A stretch of 64,000 nt of DNA from Jeotgalibacillus proteolyticus (GCF_002926065.1 NZ_PREZ01000005.1:354738-418737); one strand, 5' to 3'; shown: positions 51,493 through 61,859, numbered from the stretch's first letter. Notes: generated from the letters alone by a model not told the origin. Made by a program: numbers and translations.

Positions 51493-52194
51493 ATGCATAT
51501 CCAATCGTATATCAGTAAATCCGGTTTTTGTTCAAGAAGGGAAAGCGCCAGAATGGCTCATGCCGGAAGAATCACGATTAATGGAGAAGTATGCGATAGT
51601 AAGGCCCGTGTAGAGCAAGGCGATGAGGTGCGGATTGACGGTAATCTTCTTCCTGCCCCTCCCCCTCCTGTTTATCTGGCTTTTAATAAACCAAGGGGTA
51701 TCACCTGTACGGCACAGTCCTCCATTGAAGGCAACATTATCGATTTTATCGATTACCACGAACGCATCTTTCCGGTTGGACGCCTGGACAAGGATTCAGA
51801 AGGTCTCATCCTGCTCACTAATGATGGAAGCATTGTAAATCCGCTGCTGAAAAAAGAGTTCAGCAAGGAAAAGGAATACATGGTGACAGTAAACCGTCCC
51901 ATTACCCCTCTCCTAGTAGAAGGAATACAGCAAGGCGGTATTTCCATTCGCGGAAAAATGACTTCCCCTTGCAAAGCAGTTCAGATCGATGATTTTACGA
52001 TGTCAATCACCCTGACTCAAGGATTAAACCGACAGATCCGCCGCATGTGCAGGACCTATGACTTCACAGTCCAATCCCTTAAACGGATCAGAATCGGGTC
52101 CCTCCTCCTTGATGACCTTCCTTCCGGGAGGCTGAGAGAGTTAAGCCGCAAAGAATTGGATCAGTTATTAAAAGTGGATGGGACATTACACTAA
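51493..52194 (+). CDS. rluF: Pseudouridine synthase RluF-like (23S rRNA)
   Basis: A 233-residue enzyme. The N-terminal S4 RNA-binding domain (1-60; SGFCSRRESARMAHAGRITING) is followed by an RsuA-type catalytic domain with GRLDKDSEGLILLTND (catalytic Asp) and TQGLNRQIRRMC. The closest remembered member is E. coli RluF, which modifies 23S U2604, from the KEYMVTVNRPIT and QGLNRQIRRMC context; the target here is inferred. AGGAGGAG precedes the ATG. The gene ends just before a terminator-bearing repeat. Confidence 0.88.
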   Translation: MHIQSYISKSGFCSRRESARMAHAGRITINGEVCDSKARVEQGDEVRIDGNLLPAPPPPVYLAFNKPRGITCTAQSSIEGNIIDFIDYHERIFPVGRLDKDSEGLILLTNDGSIVNPLLKKEFSKEKEYMVTVNRPITPLLVEGIQQGGISIRGKMTSPCKAVQIDDFTMSITLTQGLNRQIRRMCRTYDFTVQSLKRIRIGSLLLDDLPSGRLRELSRKELDQLLKVDGTLH

Positions 52195-52195
52195 T

Positions 52196-52371
52196 TTTTG
52201 AAACGTGAGGTGAACGGAGCGGAAGGGGGCGACTCCAGCGGGATAGAGCGGGAGCTTGAGATCCACTTGCGAAGCAAGTTAGCTCTAGCCCCGCCCCGCG
52301 GAAAGCGTCCCCCTGAAGCGCAGTGAACCGGATAAAAGAGGCTGAAACATACATTTGTTTCAGCCTCTTTA
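52196..52371 (+). repeat. Palindromic repeat, long type (terminator-bearing), copy 3
   Basis: Plus-oriented copy: starts with AACGTGAGGTGAACGGAGCGG, contains the ACTTGC/GCAAGT inner hairpin, and ends in the GAGGCTGAAACA hairpin. It is oriented with the upstream rluF gene, as the other two long copies are with theirs. Confidence 0.85.
52335..52371 (+). terminator. Terminator within repeat copy 3
   Basis: AAAGAGGCTGAAACA / TGTTTCAGCCTCTTT, a perfect 15-bp stem with a short loop, follows rluF. The T-run is short (CTTTACATT), so strength comes from the stem. Confidence 0.65.
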
Positions 52372-52483
52372 CATTAGGCCTATGTATTCAAATAAACGTA
52401 CCCTTATATATCTGTAAAAGTCTCGGTATTTCGTCGCTTCTCTGGTTATTTACTCCTAAAATTCACGATACGTCTTCATAATT

Positions 52484-52509
52484 GTTTTACATGATTCGAC
52501 TTAGGGAAC
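52484..52509 (+). promoter_or_regulatory. Candidate sigma-B promoter before the channel-like gene
   Basis: GTTTTA (52484-52489), 14 bp, GGGAAC (52504-52509); consensus GTTTAA-N12-15-GGGTAT. It lies 43 bp before the start codon of the mechanosensitive-channel-like gene. Confidence 0.5.
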
Positions 52510-52551
52510 AAAAAGGTGAAGATAACTTCAAAAATAGAAGGAGGATACAGT

Positions 52552-54369
52552 ATGAACGAATATTTTACAGAATCAGGCTTTAACACGAATGCCCTATTAA
52601 ACACGCTTGGCGATTTGATCTTAGCTCTCATTGTTTTATTTGCAGGTTACTTGATTGCCAAAGCGATTGGTAAAGCAGTTGAAAAGCTTCTTTACAAAAC
52701 CGGGGTAGTAAAACGATTCCGTTCTCCTAGAAGCTCAAGTGTTGTTGAGCCTCAAAAAGCAGAACGGGAAGAAAAAGGAAACAAATGGCCGCCTGAAAAG
52801 GTTGCCGGAACCATTGTATTTTACATCTTAATGGTTTTTGTATTAATTCTGTTCTTTAACATCCTTAACCTGAATATCATCGCATCTCCTCTTGTAGATA
52901 TGGTGAGCACCATGCTTGCATTCATTCCAAATGTATTGACTGCAGCATTAATTCTTCTTTTAGGTTATGTTATTGCACTTGTGCTGCGTACGCTTGTTGT
53001 AAAAGCAGGCCATCGTTTAGCTAAAAACAAATCAGTAAGAGACAACAAATACGTAAAAGACAGCGGCAATCTGCATGGGTATGTAGATAACCTGGGAACC
53101 ATCGTATTTTACGTAATACTTCTTATGTTCCTACCGGGTGTGCTTGGCGCTCTTGGAATCAATGCGGTTTCCGAGCCATTCAGTAATATGCTGCAAAGCT
53201 TCCTTGCCTTTATCCCAAGACTCGTAGCAGCTGCTTTAATCTTCTTTATCGGATGGATTGTAGCAAAAATTGTTCGTGATATTGTCTCTAACTTCCTGCA
53301 TGCCGTAGGAACGGACAAACTGTCACAACGCCTTGGTTTTTCTAATTTCCTAAAAGAAACAACCCTTTCATCTATTATCGGTACAGTCGTATTTGTACTG
53401 ATTATGATTCCTGTTACAATTTCAGCGCTTGATCAGCTGCAAATCCAGGGAATCACAGGACCTGCGATTAACATGCTGAATGATGTTATGGCGATGATTC
53501 CAAATATCATTATTGCTATCGCTCTTATTCTTGTAGGTCTGTGGATAGGTAAATGGGTTCGCCGATTTGTGGCAGATTTACTGTCCAGACTAAGCTTTAA
53601 TAATGTAACGAATCACTTGAAGGTTGGCGGATGGAAAGCGTCACAATCAAGAATGACCCCTGCTGATATTGTCGGCTATATTGTACAGGCTGTGGTTGTC
53701 ATCCTGTTTATCGTAGAAGCCTTCCAAATTGCAGGTCTAGACTTCCTGGTATCGCTTGGTACAGCCGTACTTGCCTTCCTGCCTAGCGTTATTACAGCAG
53801 TCGTTATTCTTGCACTAGGTATCATCCTGGGGAATATTGTTAAACGCATCCTTGAAAGCCTGTTCTCCGGATCTGAGCTTTCAGTCCTAAGCTCAGTTGC
53901 TAAATATGCGATCATGGCCCTTGCACTATTTATGGCTCTTGATCAGCTTGGTGTAGCTGACACAATTGTTACTTCAGCGTTCGTCTTAATTCTTGGAGCA
54001 CTTGCATTGGCATTTGGCTTAGCATTTGGTCTTGGCGGAAGAGAAAATGCTTCCCGCTACCTTGATAAAATGGAACGTAAAGCCGAAAGAACGGAAATTT
54101 CCAGAGAACGCGCTCAGCAAACAGCTGAAGAAATTAAGAATGAGTATAAACGCCCTGCTCGTGACGCAAAATCAACAGACGCTCAACGTCCGAATCAGCG
54201 TAAGCAAAACCCTTCTTCTCTTTACGAGGCAGAAGACCTTCCAACCGAACAAACAGGCTGGGATGGAACAGGTGAGGATTTATCAAATGATACATCAGCT
54301 TGGGACAACCCAAACAATGAAGATGATTCAACGTTTGGACCTGATGATTTAAATCCGCCTAGACGATAA
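52552..54369 (+). CDS. Mechanosensitive-channel-like membrane protein with repeated TM helices (CmpX-like)
   Basis: A 605-residue protein. At least four repeats of a helix pattern with the form FxxFIPxLxxAxxILxxGxxxA (about residues 110-145, 205-250, 310-345 and 400-435) mark PF05552-type TM-helix repeats of the MscS-like CmpX group. A C-terminal MscS-type helix (LGALALAFGLAFGLGGRENA, about residues 480-500) is followed by a charged cytoplasmic tail rich in Asp/Asn. The start is ATG 52552 with AGGAGG eight bases before; a reading from 52516 has no site. Probably involved in osmotic or envelope stress; a sigma-B-like promoter lies upstream. Confidence 0.83.
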   Translation: MNEYFTESGFNTNALLNTLGDLILALIVLFAGYLIAKAIGKAVEKLLYKTGVVKRFRSPRSSSVVEPQKAEREEKGNKWPPEKVAGTIVFYILMVFVLILFFNILNLNIIASPLVDMVSTMLAFIPNVLTAALILLLGYVIALVLRTLVVKAGHRLAKNKSVRDNKYVKDSGNLHGYVDNLGTIVFYVILLMFLPGVLGALGINAVSEPFSNMLQSFLAFIPRLVAAALIFFIGWIVAKIVRDIVSNFLHAVGTDKLSQRLGFSNFLKETTLSSIIGTVVFVLIMIPVTISALDQLQIQGITGPAINMLNDVMAMIPNIIIAIALILVGLWIGKWVRRFVADLLSRLSFNNVTNHLKVGGWKASQSRMTPADIVGYIVQAVVVILFIVEAFQIAGLDFLVSLGTAVLAFLPSVITAVVILALGIILGNIVKRILESLFSGSELSVLSSVAKYAIMALALFMALDQLGVADTIVTSAFVLILGALALAFGLAFGLGGRENASRYLDKMERKAERTEISRERAQQTAEEIKNEYKRPARDAKSTDAQRPNQRKQNPSSLYEAEDLPTEQTGWDGTGEDLSNDTSAWDNPNNEDDSTFGPDDLNPPRR

Positions 54370-54378
54370 TTATTCAAC

Positions 54379-54419
54379 TAAAAATCCCTTCTATGATCAT
54401 TCATAGGAGGGATTTTTTA
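54379..54419. terminator. Bidirectional terminator between channel-like and DUF202 genes
   Basis: AAATCCCTTCTATGA / TCATAGGAGGGATTT stem with a four-base loop and T- or A-runs on both sides. The two flanking genes are convergent. Confidence 0.85.
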
Positions 54420-54422
54420 CGT

Positions 54423-54788
54423 TCAATTAATTAAAATGAAGTAAAGCAAAAATGTGCTGAGCATAAGAAACATCGAGACAGATAAAACCCATATCTTTAA
54501 TGACGAGGGTCTGATATATCCGCTTACAATATCCTTGTTTTTCTTAAAATAATCAACCGTGCTGATCACGATCATAAGTATGCCTGTAAAAACAGAAGCT
54601 ATGCCAATGATCATAATAAAGGTATCGAGTGTCTGATCCCCCGTATCCCCCATGACAAAATGAAGATTGGTGACGAGAAAACCGATTCCAGCTATAGCGG
54701 CAGAAGTCCGGATCCATGCAAGATAAGTCCGCTCATTGGCTAATAGCTGTTGAGCAAATTGAACGGGAACGTGTTTGTTATCCCTCAT
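54423..54788 (-). CDS. DUF202/YidH-family membrane protein
   Basis: A 121-residue inner-membrane protein with three helices and the family motif LANERTYLAWIRTSAAIAGIG at residues 15-35. DUF202 proteins are widespread and of unknown function; distant relatives are VTC-type membrane parts. AGGAGGG lies before the ATG. It stands alone, ending at the shared terminator. Confidence 0.88.
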   Translation of the reverse strand: MRDNKHVPVQFAQQLLANERTYLAWIRTSAAIAGIGFLVTNLHFVMGDTGDQTLDTFIMIIGIASVFTGILMIVISTVDYFKKNKDIVSGYIRPSSLKIWVLSVSMFLMLSTFLLYFILIN

Positions 54789-54980
54789 TGCCTGTATCCC
54801 TCCTTTTTTTAAAACCTTCTTTATCTAGTATGGTAAAGCAAAACTTAGTAAAATGCTTAAAAAGTTAGCGCAGTGAACCGGACAAGCGAATGGGAGACAA
54901 TACATTGGTCTAACATCGTTTCTCATTTCACATTTTGGATGATATACTATCAATACATACAAACTGAAAGGATGATCAGC

Positions 54981-55196
54981 ATGGCACGATCAAAAGCGCA
55001 GAAACAGCGCAAAAAACTGCTTCGTGAAGGACGGATGGACCCACAGGTAAAACGCAGCCCCTTCACAACAATTGACATGGATCTTCGCACCAAAACAACC
55101 AAAACAAAACAGGAAAAACTGAATCAGCGAAAACATAAGAACCAGCTAACCAGTGATGGATGGGATGGTTCTTTTTATTTAGTCAAAAACGTATAA
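54981..55196 (+). CDS. Small basic protein, 71 residues, conserved-hypothetical type
   Basis: Starts MARSKAQKQRKKLLREGR and is rich in Lys, Arg and Gln throughout, ending FYLVKNV. The start is ATG 54981 with AAAGGA eight bases upstream; an in-frame upstream reading from 54873 lacks a site. No domain is recognised. A net positive charge suggests association with nucleic acid or ribosome, which is inference. The stop is followed at once by a run of A shared with the YebC-gene terminator. Confidence 0.65.
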   Translation: MARSKAQKQRKKLLREGRMDPQVKRSPFTTIDMDLRTKTTKTKQEKLNQRKHKNQLTSDGWDGSFYLVKNV

Positions 55197-55228
55197 AAAA
55201 AAAAAAAAAACAGACCTCCTAAAAGGCC
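55195..55228 (-). terminator. Terminator after the YebC-family gene
   Basis: On the minus strand CAGGCC / GGTCTG (one G-U pair) is followed by 16 T. The run corresponds to 16 A on the plus strand at 55195-55210 and overlaps the stop of the small basic gene. Confidence 0.75.
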
Positions 55229-55238
55229 TGCTTTGAGC

Positions 55239-55958
55239 TTATTCTCCAAAATCCACGTTGTGATACACCTGTTGCACATCATCCAAATCCTCTAATGCGT
55301 CAATTAGTTTTTCAAATTGAGCCATTGAATCTTCTTCTAATGTTACTTCATTTTGAGCAAGCATCGTTAATTCAGCTACTGAAAATTCTGTGATACCCGC
55401 CTCTTTAAATGCTTCCTGCACGGCATGGAACTGATCCGGTTCCGCATAGACGATTACCGCTTCATCCTCTTCTAAGATGTCGCGAACCTCTACGTCCTGC
55501 TCCATCAAAAGCTCAAGCACCTCATCAGCTGATTTTCCTTCGATTCCAAATACCGCAGTTGCATCAAACATATAAGCAACGGATCCGCTGACGCCCATGT
55601 TTCCGCCATTTTTACTAAAGGCAGCACGAACCTCAGGAGCTGTGCGGTTTACATTATTCGTAAGTGCATCAACGATAATCATTGATCCATTCGGTCCAAA
55701 TCCTTCATAACGAAGCTCATCAAAGTTTTCCTCTGAACCGCCCTTTGCCTTATCGATTGCCCGATCAATAATGGCCCTTGGCACATTGTAGGTCTTCGCC
55801 CGCTCAAGCACTACGCGAAGTGCCTGGTTTGATTCCGGATCCGGCTCGCCCTGCTTGGCTACAACATAAATCTCACGTGCGAATTTATTGTATACATTAC
55901 TAGTGCTTGCATCCTTGGAGGCTTTTTTCTCTTTAATGTTGTTCCATTTACGACCCAT
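55239..55958 (-). CDS. YebC/PmpR-family protein (YeeI/YebC2-like)
   Basis: A 239-residue three-domain protein starting [16 protein letters not shown], the YeeI/YeeN version of the family (the other paralogue starts MAGHSKW). Central motifs are YEGFGPNG and [22 protein letters not shown]. The family was called transcriptional regulators; recent work links members, including the B. subtilis YeeI form as I recall, to relief of ribosome stalling at proline stretches. GAAAGAG precedes the ATG. Confidence 0.92.
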   Translation of the reverse strand: MGRKWNNIKEKKASKDASTSNVYNKFAREIYVVAKQGEPDPESNQALRVVLERAKTYNVPRAIIDRAIDKAKGGSEENFDELRYEGFGPNGSMIIVDALTNNVNRTAPEVRAAFSKNGGNMGVSGSVAYMFDATAVFGIEGKSADEVLELLMEQDVEVRDILEEDEAVIVYAEPDQFHAVQEAFKEAGITEFSVAELTMLAQNEVTLEEDSMAQFEKLIDALEDLDDVQQVYHNVDFGE

Positions 55959-56374
55959 ACTAGTTCACTCTCTTTCTATCTGAATGCTTTCATATTCTAA
56001 AATATAATGGAGTTGATTTTAACCGGTTTTTTTTAATTGACGGACTATTTTCGAAGATAGCTGCCATATTCAAAAGAGAAACCACTTTTTCTATTATAAC
56101 GCATTTCAGATATTTATCACTTTTTTTGCCAGCAAATACAGAGGTAAATTGTTAGTTTACTTACTGAAGGAAAAGGGCATGCGCGCTAAATGGAGCGTGT
56201 TGATTTCCGTTGCAGAGGCTGCTTTCCGCGGGGCGGGGCTTGAGCTAACTTGCTTTCAGCAAGTGGATCTCAAGCTCCCGCTTTATCCCGCAGGAGTCAG
56301 CCCCTTCCACTTCAATCAACTCTTAGTAAGTTATTTGCTTCTTTGAATTTTATTTAGTGACGAGCGAATTACTC
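55959..56374. other. Gap between hutH and the YebC gene
   Basis: Contains the palindromic repeat at 56195-56323. The remainder, 55985-56190, is AT-rich and shows no promoter or ORF I can defend apart from sequences upstream of the YebC gene. Confidence 0.5.
56195..56323. repeat. Palindromic repeat, short type, copy downstream of hutH
   Basis: Ends GCGTGTTGATTTCC and CTTCAATCAACTC; inner hairpin arms ACTTGC/GCAAGT with a TTTCA loop. It is the only sizeable hairpin found after hutH, so it may also act as terminator. Confidence 0.85.
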
Positions 56375-57877
56375 CTATACAACCGCTTCCCCTGTTCTTC
56401 CTTTACTCAAGTATTCACTCAGTCTTTCAATATCCTTTGAAAACTGCCGGTCTTCAATAATCGGAGGTATAAGCGCCCGCCATTCATCATAACTGGACTT
56501 CGTAGCCGTACTCATTCCGAGTACACCGCGATAGTCTACTGCCTGCATCGCGCAGATGGCTTCGATCGCCAGTACTCTTCTCGTGTTTTGGATCATCATA
56601 TAGGCGTGTCTCGCTCCGATCGTTCCCATGCTCACATGGTCCTCCTGATTGGCGGAGGAAGGAATGGAATCAACACTTGCAGGATGCGCCAGCGTTTTAT
56701 TTTCTGACACAAGACTTGCTGCCGCATACTGCATAATCATTGCACCTGACTGAAGACCAGGCTGTGGACTTAAAAATGCAGGAAGGCCGTCACTTAGCTG
56801 CGGATTTACAAGGCGTTCAATTCTTCTTTCTGAAATATTGGCAAGCTCAGCAACTGCCACCTTTAAAAAGTCCATCGCAAAGGCAATTGGCTGACCGTGA
56901 AAATTCCCGCCTGAAATGACCGTTTCCCCGTCATCAAAAATTAGCGGATTATCTGTAGCTGCATTGAATTCAATTTCAAGCTTTTCTTTTACATAGTCAA
57001 GCACCTGCCAGCTCGCCCCGTGAACCTGTGGAATACAGCGTAAGGAGTATGCGTCCTGCACTCTGCGCTCTCCCTGTCTTGTGGTCAGCCTGCTGTCATG
57101 TAAAATGCCGCGCATCCGCTCTGCCACTGCCATCTGCTGAGGATATCCCCTCGCTTCATGAACAGCCGGATGAAAGGCATCCATTACCCCGTGCAGCCCT
57201 TCCATTGTCATAGCCGCGATCATTTCACTTTGAATAGCCAGCTGCTCTGCTTCAATCCAGTTAATCGCCCCCATTGCCGTCATTGCCTGAGTCCCATTTA
57301 TAAGGGCCAGACCTTCCTTTGCCTGAAGCTTGATTGGCTCAAGACCTAGTGCTTTCCAGCTCGCTGCCGCATTCTCAGGCTTTCCATTTTTCCAAACCTC
57401 CCCTTCGCCAATCAGCACAAGCGCTAAATGAGATAAAGGCGCCAGGTCGCCGGAAGCACCAAGCGAGCCCTGTGTTGGAATGACCGGGTGGATTTTTTCA
57501 TTCAGCATGACAAGTAAGCGTTCGGCCAGCAGGGGACGGATCCCTGAGTACCCTTTTAATAAAGCATTCAGCCGGAGCAGGATCATCGCTCTGGACACCT
57601 TTTCAGGAAAAGGATCACCGATTCCGCAGGCATGAGAACGAATGAGATGAAGCTGGAGTGCATGGACATCCTTTTTGTCTATTTCCACATCACTGAACTT
57701 TCCAAAACCCGTATTAATCCCGTAAGTAATTTTGTGCGTTGCAACAATGTCTTCCACAGCAAAGCGGCTCTTCATTACCCGCTCCATGCTCTTTTTATCA
57801 ATCATTGCTTTTTCCTCATCATACAAAACCCGTTTTACCTGATCGATGGTTAAAGAGCTTCCATTTAACGTAATCAC
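56375..57877 (-). CDS. hutH: Histidine ammonia-lyase HutH
   Basis: A 500-residue enzyme converting L-histidine to urocanate and ammonia. The self-forming MIO cofactor tripeptide Ala-Ser-Gly is at 141-143 in [14 protein letters not shown]. The [10 protein letters not shown] lid and [23 protein letters not shown] are typical. The start is GTG 57877 with AAAGGGGGG upstream, one base after the hutG stop. In B. subtilis hutH is the first structural gene after hutP; here it is the last. No hutP was seen in the window. Confidence 0.96.
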   Translation of the reverse strand: MITLNGSSLTIDQVKRVLYDEEKAMIDKKSMERVMKSRFAVEDIVATHKITYGINTGFGKFSDVEIDKKDVHALQLHLIRSHACGIGDPFPEKVSRAMILLRLNALLKGYSGIRPLLAERLLVMLNEKIHPVIPTQGSLGASGDLAPLSHLALVLIGEGEVWKNGKPENAAASWKALGLEPIKLQAKEGLALINGTQAMTAMGAINWIEAEQLAIQSEMIAAMTMEGLHGVMDAFHPAVHEARGYPQQMAVAERMRGILHDSRLTTRQGERRVQDAYSLRCIPQVHGASWQVLDYVKEKLEIEFNAATDNPLIFDDGETVISGGNFHGQPIAFAMDFLKVAVAELANISERRIERLVNPQLSDGLPAFLSPQPGLQSGAMIMQYAAASLVSENKTLAHPASVDSIPSSANQEDHVSMGTIGARHAYMMIQNTRRVLAIEAICAMQAVDYRGVLGMSTATKSSYDEWRALIPPIIEDRQFSKDIERLSEYLSKGRTGEAVV

Positions 57878-57878
57878 C

Positions 57879-58886
57879 TTACTCCCCCCTTTCTCTTTTG
57901 GCTAAAGCCATGCCTGTCAGCACCTGTAAAAAGCTATAGACTCCCGCTTTTACAGTTGGCAGCCCGACTGTGTCCTTCACCGGATCAAGGCAAACAAAAT
58001 CAATATGCTTAAGCGACTCATCCTTTCCGATTACAAGCAAGGCATCAAACAGTTCCTGCGTGGTCATTCCACCTGGGGTTGATGCGGGAACTCCCGGCGC
58101 AAAGCCGATATCCAACACATCCATATCCACGGTTACATAAAGACGGTCTGTTGTTTGCTTTAATTGTGCAAGAGCAGCCTGAACCGTTTCAGTAATCCCC
58201 TTTTGCCTTGCCTGTTTAAGCGTAATCATGTTCACTCGATGCTCTTTTGCATATGAAATAAGTGCAGGTGCGTTAAAATAGCCGTGTAATCCTATGTTAA
58301 ACACATGCTCTCCTTTTACAGCACCACCATCAATAAGCTGTCTGATCGGTGTTCCGTTCGAAGGACCGTTTGGCGAAGTGTCTCTGAGGTCCAAATGCGT
58401 ATCGAGCTGTAAGATGCCGATTGTCTCATCCGGATAAACCTCTTTTAGACCTCTGACTGCACATGCTGTCACTGAGTGATCGCCTCCGATCCCAATCGTG
58501 ACGGAATCGTTAAACCTTTTTGCTGCCTCCACCGTTGCCGCTTGTATTCGCCGGTGGCTTTCCAAAATATCCGTGCCATGCATCATGACATTCCCCAGGT
58601 CAAGAACTGAAAGAGACGAGAGATCAACACCCTCATCTAGATTAAAGGTTGAAAACCCCCTCCAGCTCTTACGGAATGCATCAGGATACTCAGAAGCCCC
58701 AGAGACACTGATTGAGGAGCGGGAAAGCGGCATACCGAGCAATACTGCATCTGCTTTTTTTCCGTCCCACTCATTTACATTCTCTATCCAATGATGAACT
58801 CTTCCCTCATGCTGGGCCTCTTTTGTCCAGGACCATTCCGGCTGCTGGATAAATGCTTTTAGTAAGTCAGATCGATGGCTATTCAT
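57879..58886 (-). CDS. hutG: Formimidoylglutamase HutG
   Basis: A 335-residue arginase-fold manganese hydrolase making L-glutamate and formamide from N-formimidoyl-L-glutamate, the last step of this branch. Metal motifs are [19 protein letters not shown] (normally DAHxD, with Thr here) and [13 protein letters not shown]. Length fits HutG (about 320). It follows hutI with a 19-bp gap. Confidence 0.93.
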   Translation of the reverse strand: MNSHRSDLLKAFIQQPEWSWTKEAQHEGRVHHWIENVNEWDGKKADAVLLGMPLSRSSISVSGASEYPDAFRKSWRGFSTFNLDEGVDLSSLSVLDLGNVMMHGTDILESHRRIQAATVEAAKRFNDSVTIGIGGDHSVTACAVRGLKEVYPDETIGILQLDTHLDLRDTSPNGPSNGTPIRQLIDGGAVKGEHVFNIGLHGYFNAPALISYAKEHRVNMITLKQARQKGITETVQAALAQLKQTTDRLYVTVDMDVLDIGFAPGVPASTPGGMTTQELFDALLVIGKDESLKHIDFVCLDPVKDTVGLPTVKAGVYSFLQVLTGMALAKRERGE

Positions 58887-58905
58887 TGCATCCTTCCCCC
58901 TTCCT

Positions 58906-60159
58906 TCAGACGAACCGGACCCCTTTTTTCCAAACCGCTTTTACATGATTCACCCCAAAGGCATATTGAAGCATTTGATAGCTTGGTACATCCCAAAGCA
59001 CAATATCGGCATTTCTTCCCGCATCAATTATTCCTGCATTCTGTTCTTCCCCAATTGCCCATGCTGCATTAATGGTTGCTGCACTTAGAGCTTCTGCAGG
59101 TGTCATTCTCATTAAGATACAGGCAAGATTCATGACAAGAGGCATACTTGTTGTCGGTGAAGATCCCGGATTGCAGTCGGTTGAAATGGCTACCGGTACG
59201 CCTGCATCAATCATTTTTCTGGCATTAGCTGCTTCTTCCCGCAAATAGAGAGCCGTTGCCGGAAGAAGACACGCAATCGTCCCGCTGTCTGCCATTGCAT
59301 GAATTCCCTCGTCTGATGCTTTTAACAAATGCTCAGCTGATATCGCTCCAACTTTAGCGGCAAGCTCCGCCCCTTTATAAGGTTCAATTTCATCCGCATG
59401 AATTTTAGGGATCAGCCCGTAAGCCTTGCCCGCTTCTAAAATCCGTTCTGACTGCTCGGGTGTGAATACATTTTTTTCACAAAATACATCATTAAACCGG
59501 GCAAGATTTTCTTCTGCGACTTTTGGAATCATGTCTTCGATAATATGGGTGACATACTCGTCTTCTCTACCTTTATATTCTTTCGGTACCGCATGAGCCC
59601 CCATGAATGTTGGAATGAGGTCTATAGGGTGTGTTTCATTCAATTTTTTCATAACTCTAAGCTGTTTAAGCTCTGTTTCAGTATTTAATCCGTAGCCGCT
59701 TTTTCCTTCAACTGTCGTAACCCCATGTTTTAAAAAGGAATTAAGTCTTTTTGTCGTCTGTTCAAGCAATTCCTTTTCCGTCGCTTCTCTTGTCATACTG
59801 CTTGTTGCATGGATGCCGCCGCCTGCATTCATAATTTCCATGTAGCTTGCGCCTTCAAGCCTCTTTTCAAATTCCACTTCCCTCGTGCCTCCATAAACGA
59901 CATGCGTGTGCGGATCCACAAGTCCCGGAGTTACAAGCTGGCCTTTAGCATCGATGATTTCAGCTTCACTTGCTCTCTCTGTAAATTCCTGCTCCAGCTG
60001 CTCAGTCGTGCCGGCGCGAATCACCTTGCCGTCTTCGATCCATAGACTCCCGTCTTCAATGATTCCAAGCTCGCTCATTTCGCTGCCTGTTCTTGGTCCG
60101 GGGGCTGAAGAAATCATCGTAACAAGCTGGCTGGCATGTTTTATCCAGATTGGCATCAT
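58906..60159 (-). CDS. hutI: Imidazolonepropionase HutI
   Basis: A 417-residue amidohydrolase converting 4-imidazolone-5-propionate to N-formimidoyl-L-glutamate. The metal motif VDPHTHVVYGG is near residues 75-85, and EGKSGYGLN, KIHADEIEPYKG and STDCNPGSSPT are family segments. The ATG overlaps the hutU stop (TAATG), giving coupled translation. Length agrees with B. subtilis HutI (421). Confidence 0.95.
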   Translation of the reverse strand: MMPIWIKHASQLVTMISSAPGPRTGSEMSELGIIEDGSLWIEDGKVIRAGTTEQLEQEFTERASEAEIIDAKGQLVTPGLVDPHTHVVYGGTREVEFEKRLEGASYMEIMNAGGGIHATSSMTREATEKELLEQTTKRLNSFLKHGVTTVEGKSGYGLNTETELKQLRVMKKLNETHPIDLIPTFMGAHAVPKEYKGREDEYVTHIIEDMIPKVAEENLARFNDVFCEKNVFTPEQSERILEAGKAYGLIPKIHADEIEPYKGAELAAKVGAISAEHLLKASDEGIHAMADSGTIACLLPATALYLREEAANARKMIDAGVPVAISTDCNPGSSPTTSMPLVMNLACILMRMTPAEALSAATINAAWAIGEEQNAGIIDAGRNADIVLWDVPSYQMLQYAFGVNHVKAVWKKGVRFV

Positions 60160-61859
60160 TATGAATCCCCCTGACTTTTTTCAGTGTTCTCTTGATCAAG
60201 CATTGGAATCGAAACGCCTTTTTCTCTTGCTGTTTGTTTCGCAAGCTCATAGCCTGCATCCACATGACGGACGATTCCCATGCCGGGATCTGTCGTCAGG
60301 ACTCTTTCCAGCCTTTTGGCAGCGTCATCGGTTCCATCTGCCACAATGACCATGCCTGCGTGAATGGAATAGCCCATACCGACTCCTCCCCCTTGATGAA
60401 CAGAAACCCAGGTTGCTCCACCAACTGCGTTGATCATGGCATTTAAAATGGGCCAATCCGCTACAGCGTCAGATCCATCCTGCATCGCTTCTGTCTCACG
60501 GTTCGGGGAAGCAACTGAGCCGCTGTCCAAATGATCGCGTCCAATGACAATCGGCGCTTTTAGCTCCCCTTTTTTTACCATGTCATTATTAATTTTTCCA
60601 AACCTTGCCCGCTCCCCGTATCCAAGCCAGCAAATTCGGGAAGGAAGTCCCTGAAACTGAATTTTCTCCCTTGCCATACGAATCCAGTTGCATAAATGCT
60701 TGTTATAGGAAAACTCACGCAAAATAACTTCATCTGTTTTATAAATATCCTCAGGATCTCCTGACAGTGCCACCCATCTAAACGGACCCTTGCCCTCACA
60801 AAACTGCGGCCTTATATAAGCGGGAACAAATCCCGGGAAATCAAATGCCTGAGTGACTCCTTCATCCTTTGCCACCTGTCTTATGTTGTTGCCATAATCA
60901 AAGGTGACAGATCCCTTTTTCTGTAAATCAAGCATAGCCTGAACATGAACTGCCATTGAGCTTTTCGCTCTTTTTACAAGCTCATCAGGATTCTGCTTCC
61001 TCATCTCGTCCCCTTCCCTTACCGACAGGCCGATTGGAAGATATCCATTTAGCGGATCGTGGGCTGAGGTTTGATCGGTTAAAATATCCGGAACGAAATT
61101 CTGTTTTAGCATTTCCGGCAGGATTTGGGCAGCATTGCCTATCAAGCCAATTGAAAGCGGCTTTTTTGTATGTTTTGCCTCCTGGGCTTTTTGAATCGCT
61201 TCTTTCAGCGAATACGTTTTTATATCCAAATACTTTGTTTCCAGTCGCCGGTCTACTCTCGATTCATCGACATCAATGGCAATACAGACCCCGCCGCACA
61301 TCGTAACAGCAAGAGGCTGCGCTCCGCCCATTCCTCCAAGTCCGGCTGTCAGGCTGATGGTTCCGGCAAGTGTGCCATTAAAATGCTGGCGTCCCACCTC
61401 TGCAAATGTTTCATAGGTCCCCTGAACAATTCCCTGCGAGCCGATGTAAATCCAGCTTCCCGCTGTCATCTGCCCGTACATCATCAGTCCTTTTTTATCG
61501 AGCTCATGAAAGGTCTCCCATGTAGCATATGCAGGAACAAGATTTGAGTTGGCAATCAGTACCCGGGGAGCATTTGTATGAGATTTAAATACAGCAACCG
61601 GTTTGCCGGACTGAACGAGAAGCGTTTCGTCATTCTCAAGCTTCTTAAGCGAATCTACAATGGCATAGTAGGACGGCCAGTTTCTCGCCGCTTTTCCGAT
61701 CCCCCCATATACAACCAGATCCTCCGGACGTTCTGCTACCTCCGGGTCCAAATTATTCATCAGCATACGAAGCGCTGCTTCCTGCTGCCACCCCTTTGTT
61801 TCAAGCTCTGTTCCTCTATTCGCTTTTATCGTCATCCCTTTGTTTGTATGCGCTTTCAT
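60159..61859 (-). CDS. hutU: Urocanate hydratase HutU
   Basis: A 566-residue NAD+-dependent urocanase. Characteristic segments are [16 protein letters not shown] (NAD site), [13 protein letters not shown] and the active-site region [16 protein letters not shown]. subtilis HutU is 552 residues, so the size fits. It is first in the minus-strand hutUIGH operon. The upstream gap (61860-62290) is AT-rich with no clear cre or HutP-type leader. Confidence 0.96.
   Translation of the reverse strand: MKAHTNKGMTIKANRGTELETKGWQQEAALRMLMNNLDPEVAERPEDLVVYGGIGKAARNWPSYYAIVDSLKKLENDETLLVQSGKPVAVFKSHTNAPRVLIANSNLVPAYATWETFHELDKKGLMMYGQMTAGSWIYIGSQGIVQGTYETFAEVGRQHFNGTLAGTISLTAGLGGMGGAQPLAVTMCGGVCIAIDVDESRVDRRLETKYLDIKTYSLKEAIQKAQEAKHTKKPLSIGLIGNAAQILPEMLKQNFVPDILTDQTSAHDPLNGYLPIGLSVREGDEMRKQNPDELVKRAKSSMAVHVQAMLDLQKKGSVTFDYGNNIRQVAKDEGVTQAFDFPGFVPAYIRPQFCEGKGPFRWVALSGDPEDIYKTDEVILREFSYNKHLCNWIRMAREKIQFQGLPSRICWLGYGERARFGKINNDMVKKGELKAPIVIGRDHLDSGSVASPNRETEAMQDGSDAVADWPILNAMINAVGGATWVSVHQGGGVGMGYSIHAGMVIVADGTDDAAKRLERVLTTDPGMGIVRHVDAGYELAKQTAREKGVSIPMLDQENTEKSQGDS

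Larger units (their letters stand above)
52195..52551. other. Gap with palindromic repeat and a sigma-B-like promoter
   Basis: Holds the long-type repeat (52196-52371) with its terminator and a sigma-B-like pair at 52484-52509. The stretch 52372-52480 shows nothing further. Confidence 0.6.

Noticed and set aside
54873..54980. 36-residue N-terminal extension of the small basic protein
   Set aside because: No ribosome site at 54873, while AAAGGA stands before 54981; the extension covers the likely promoter area.
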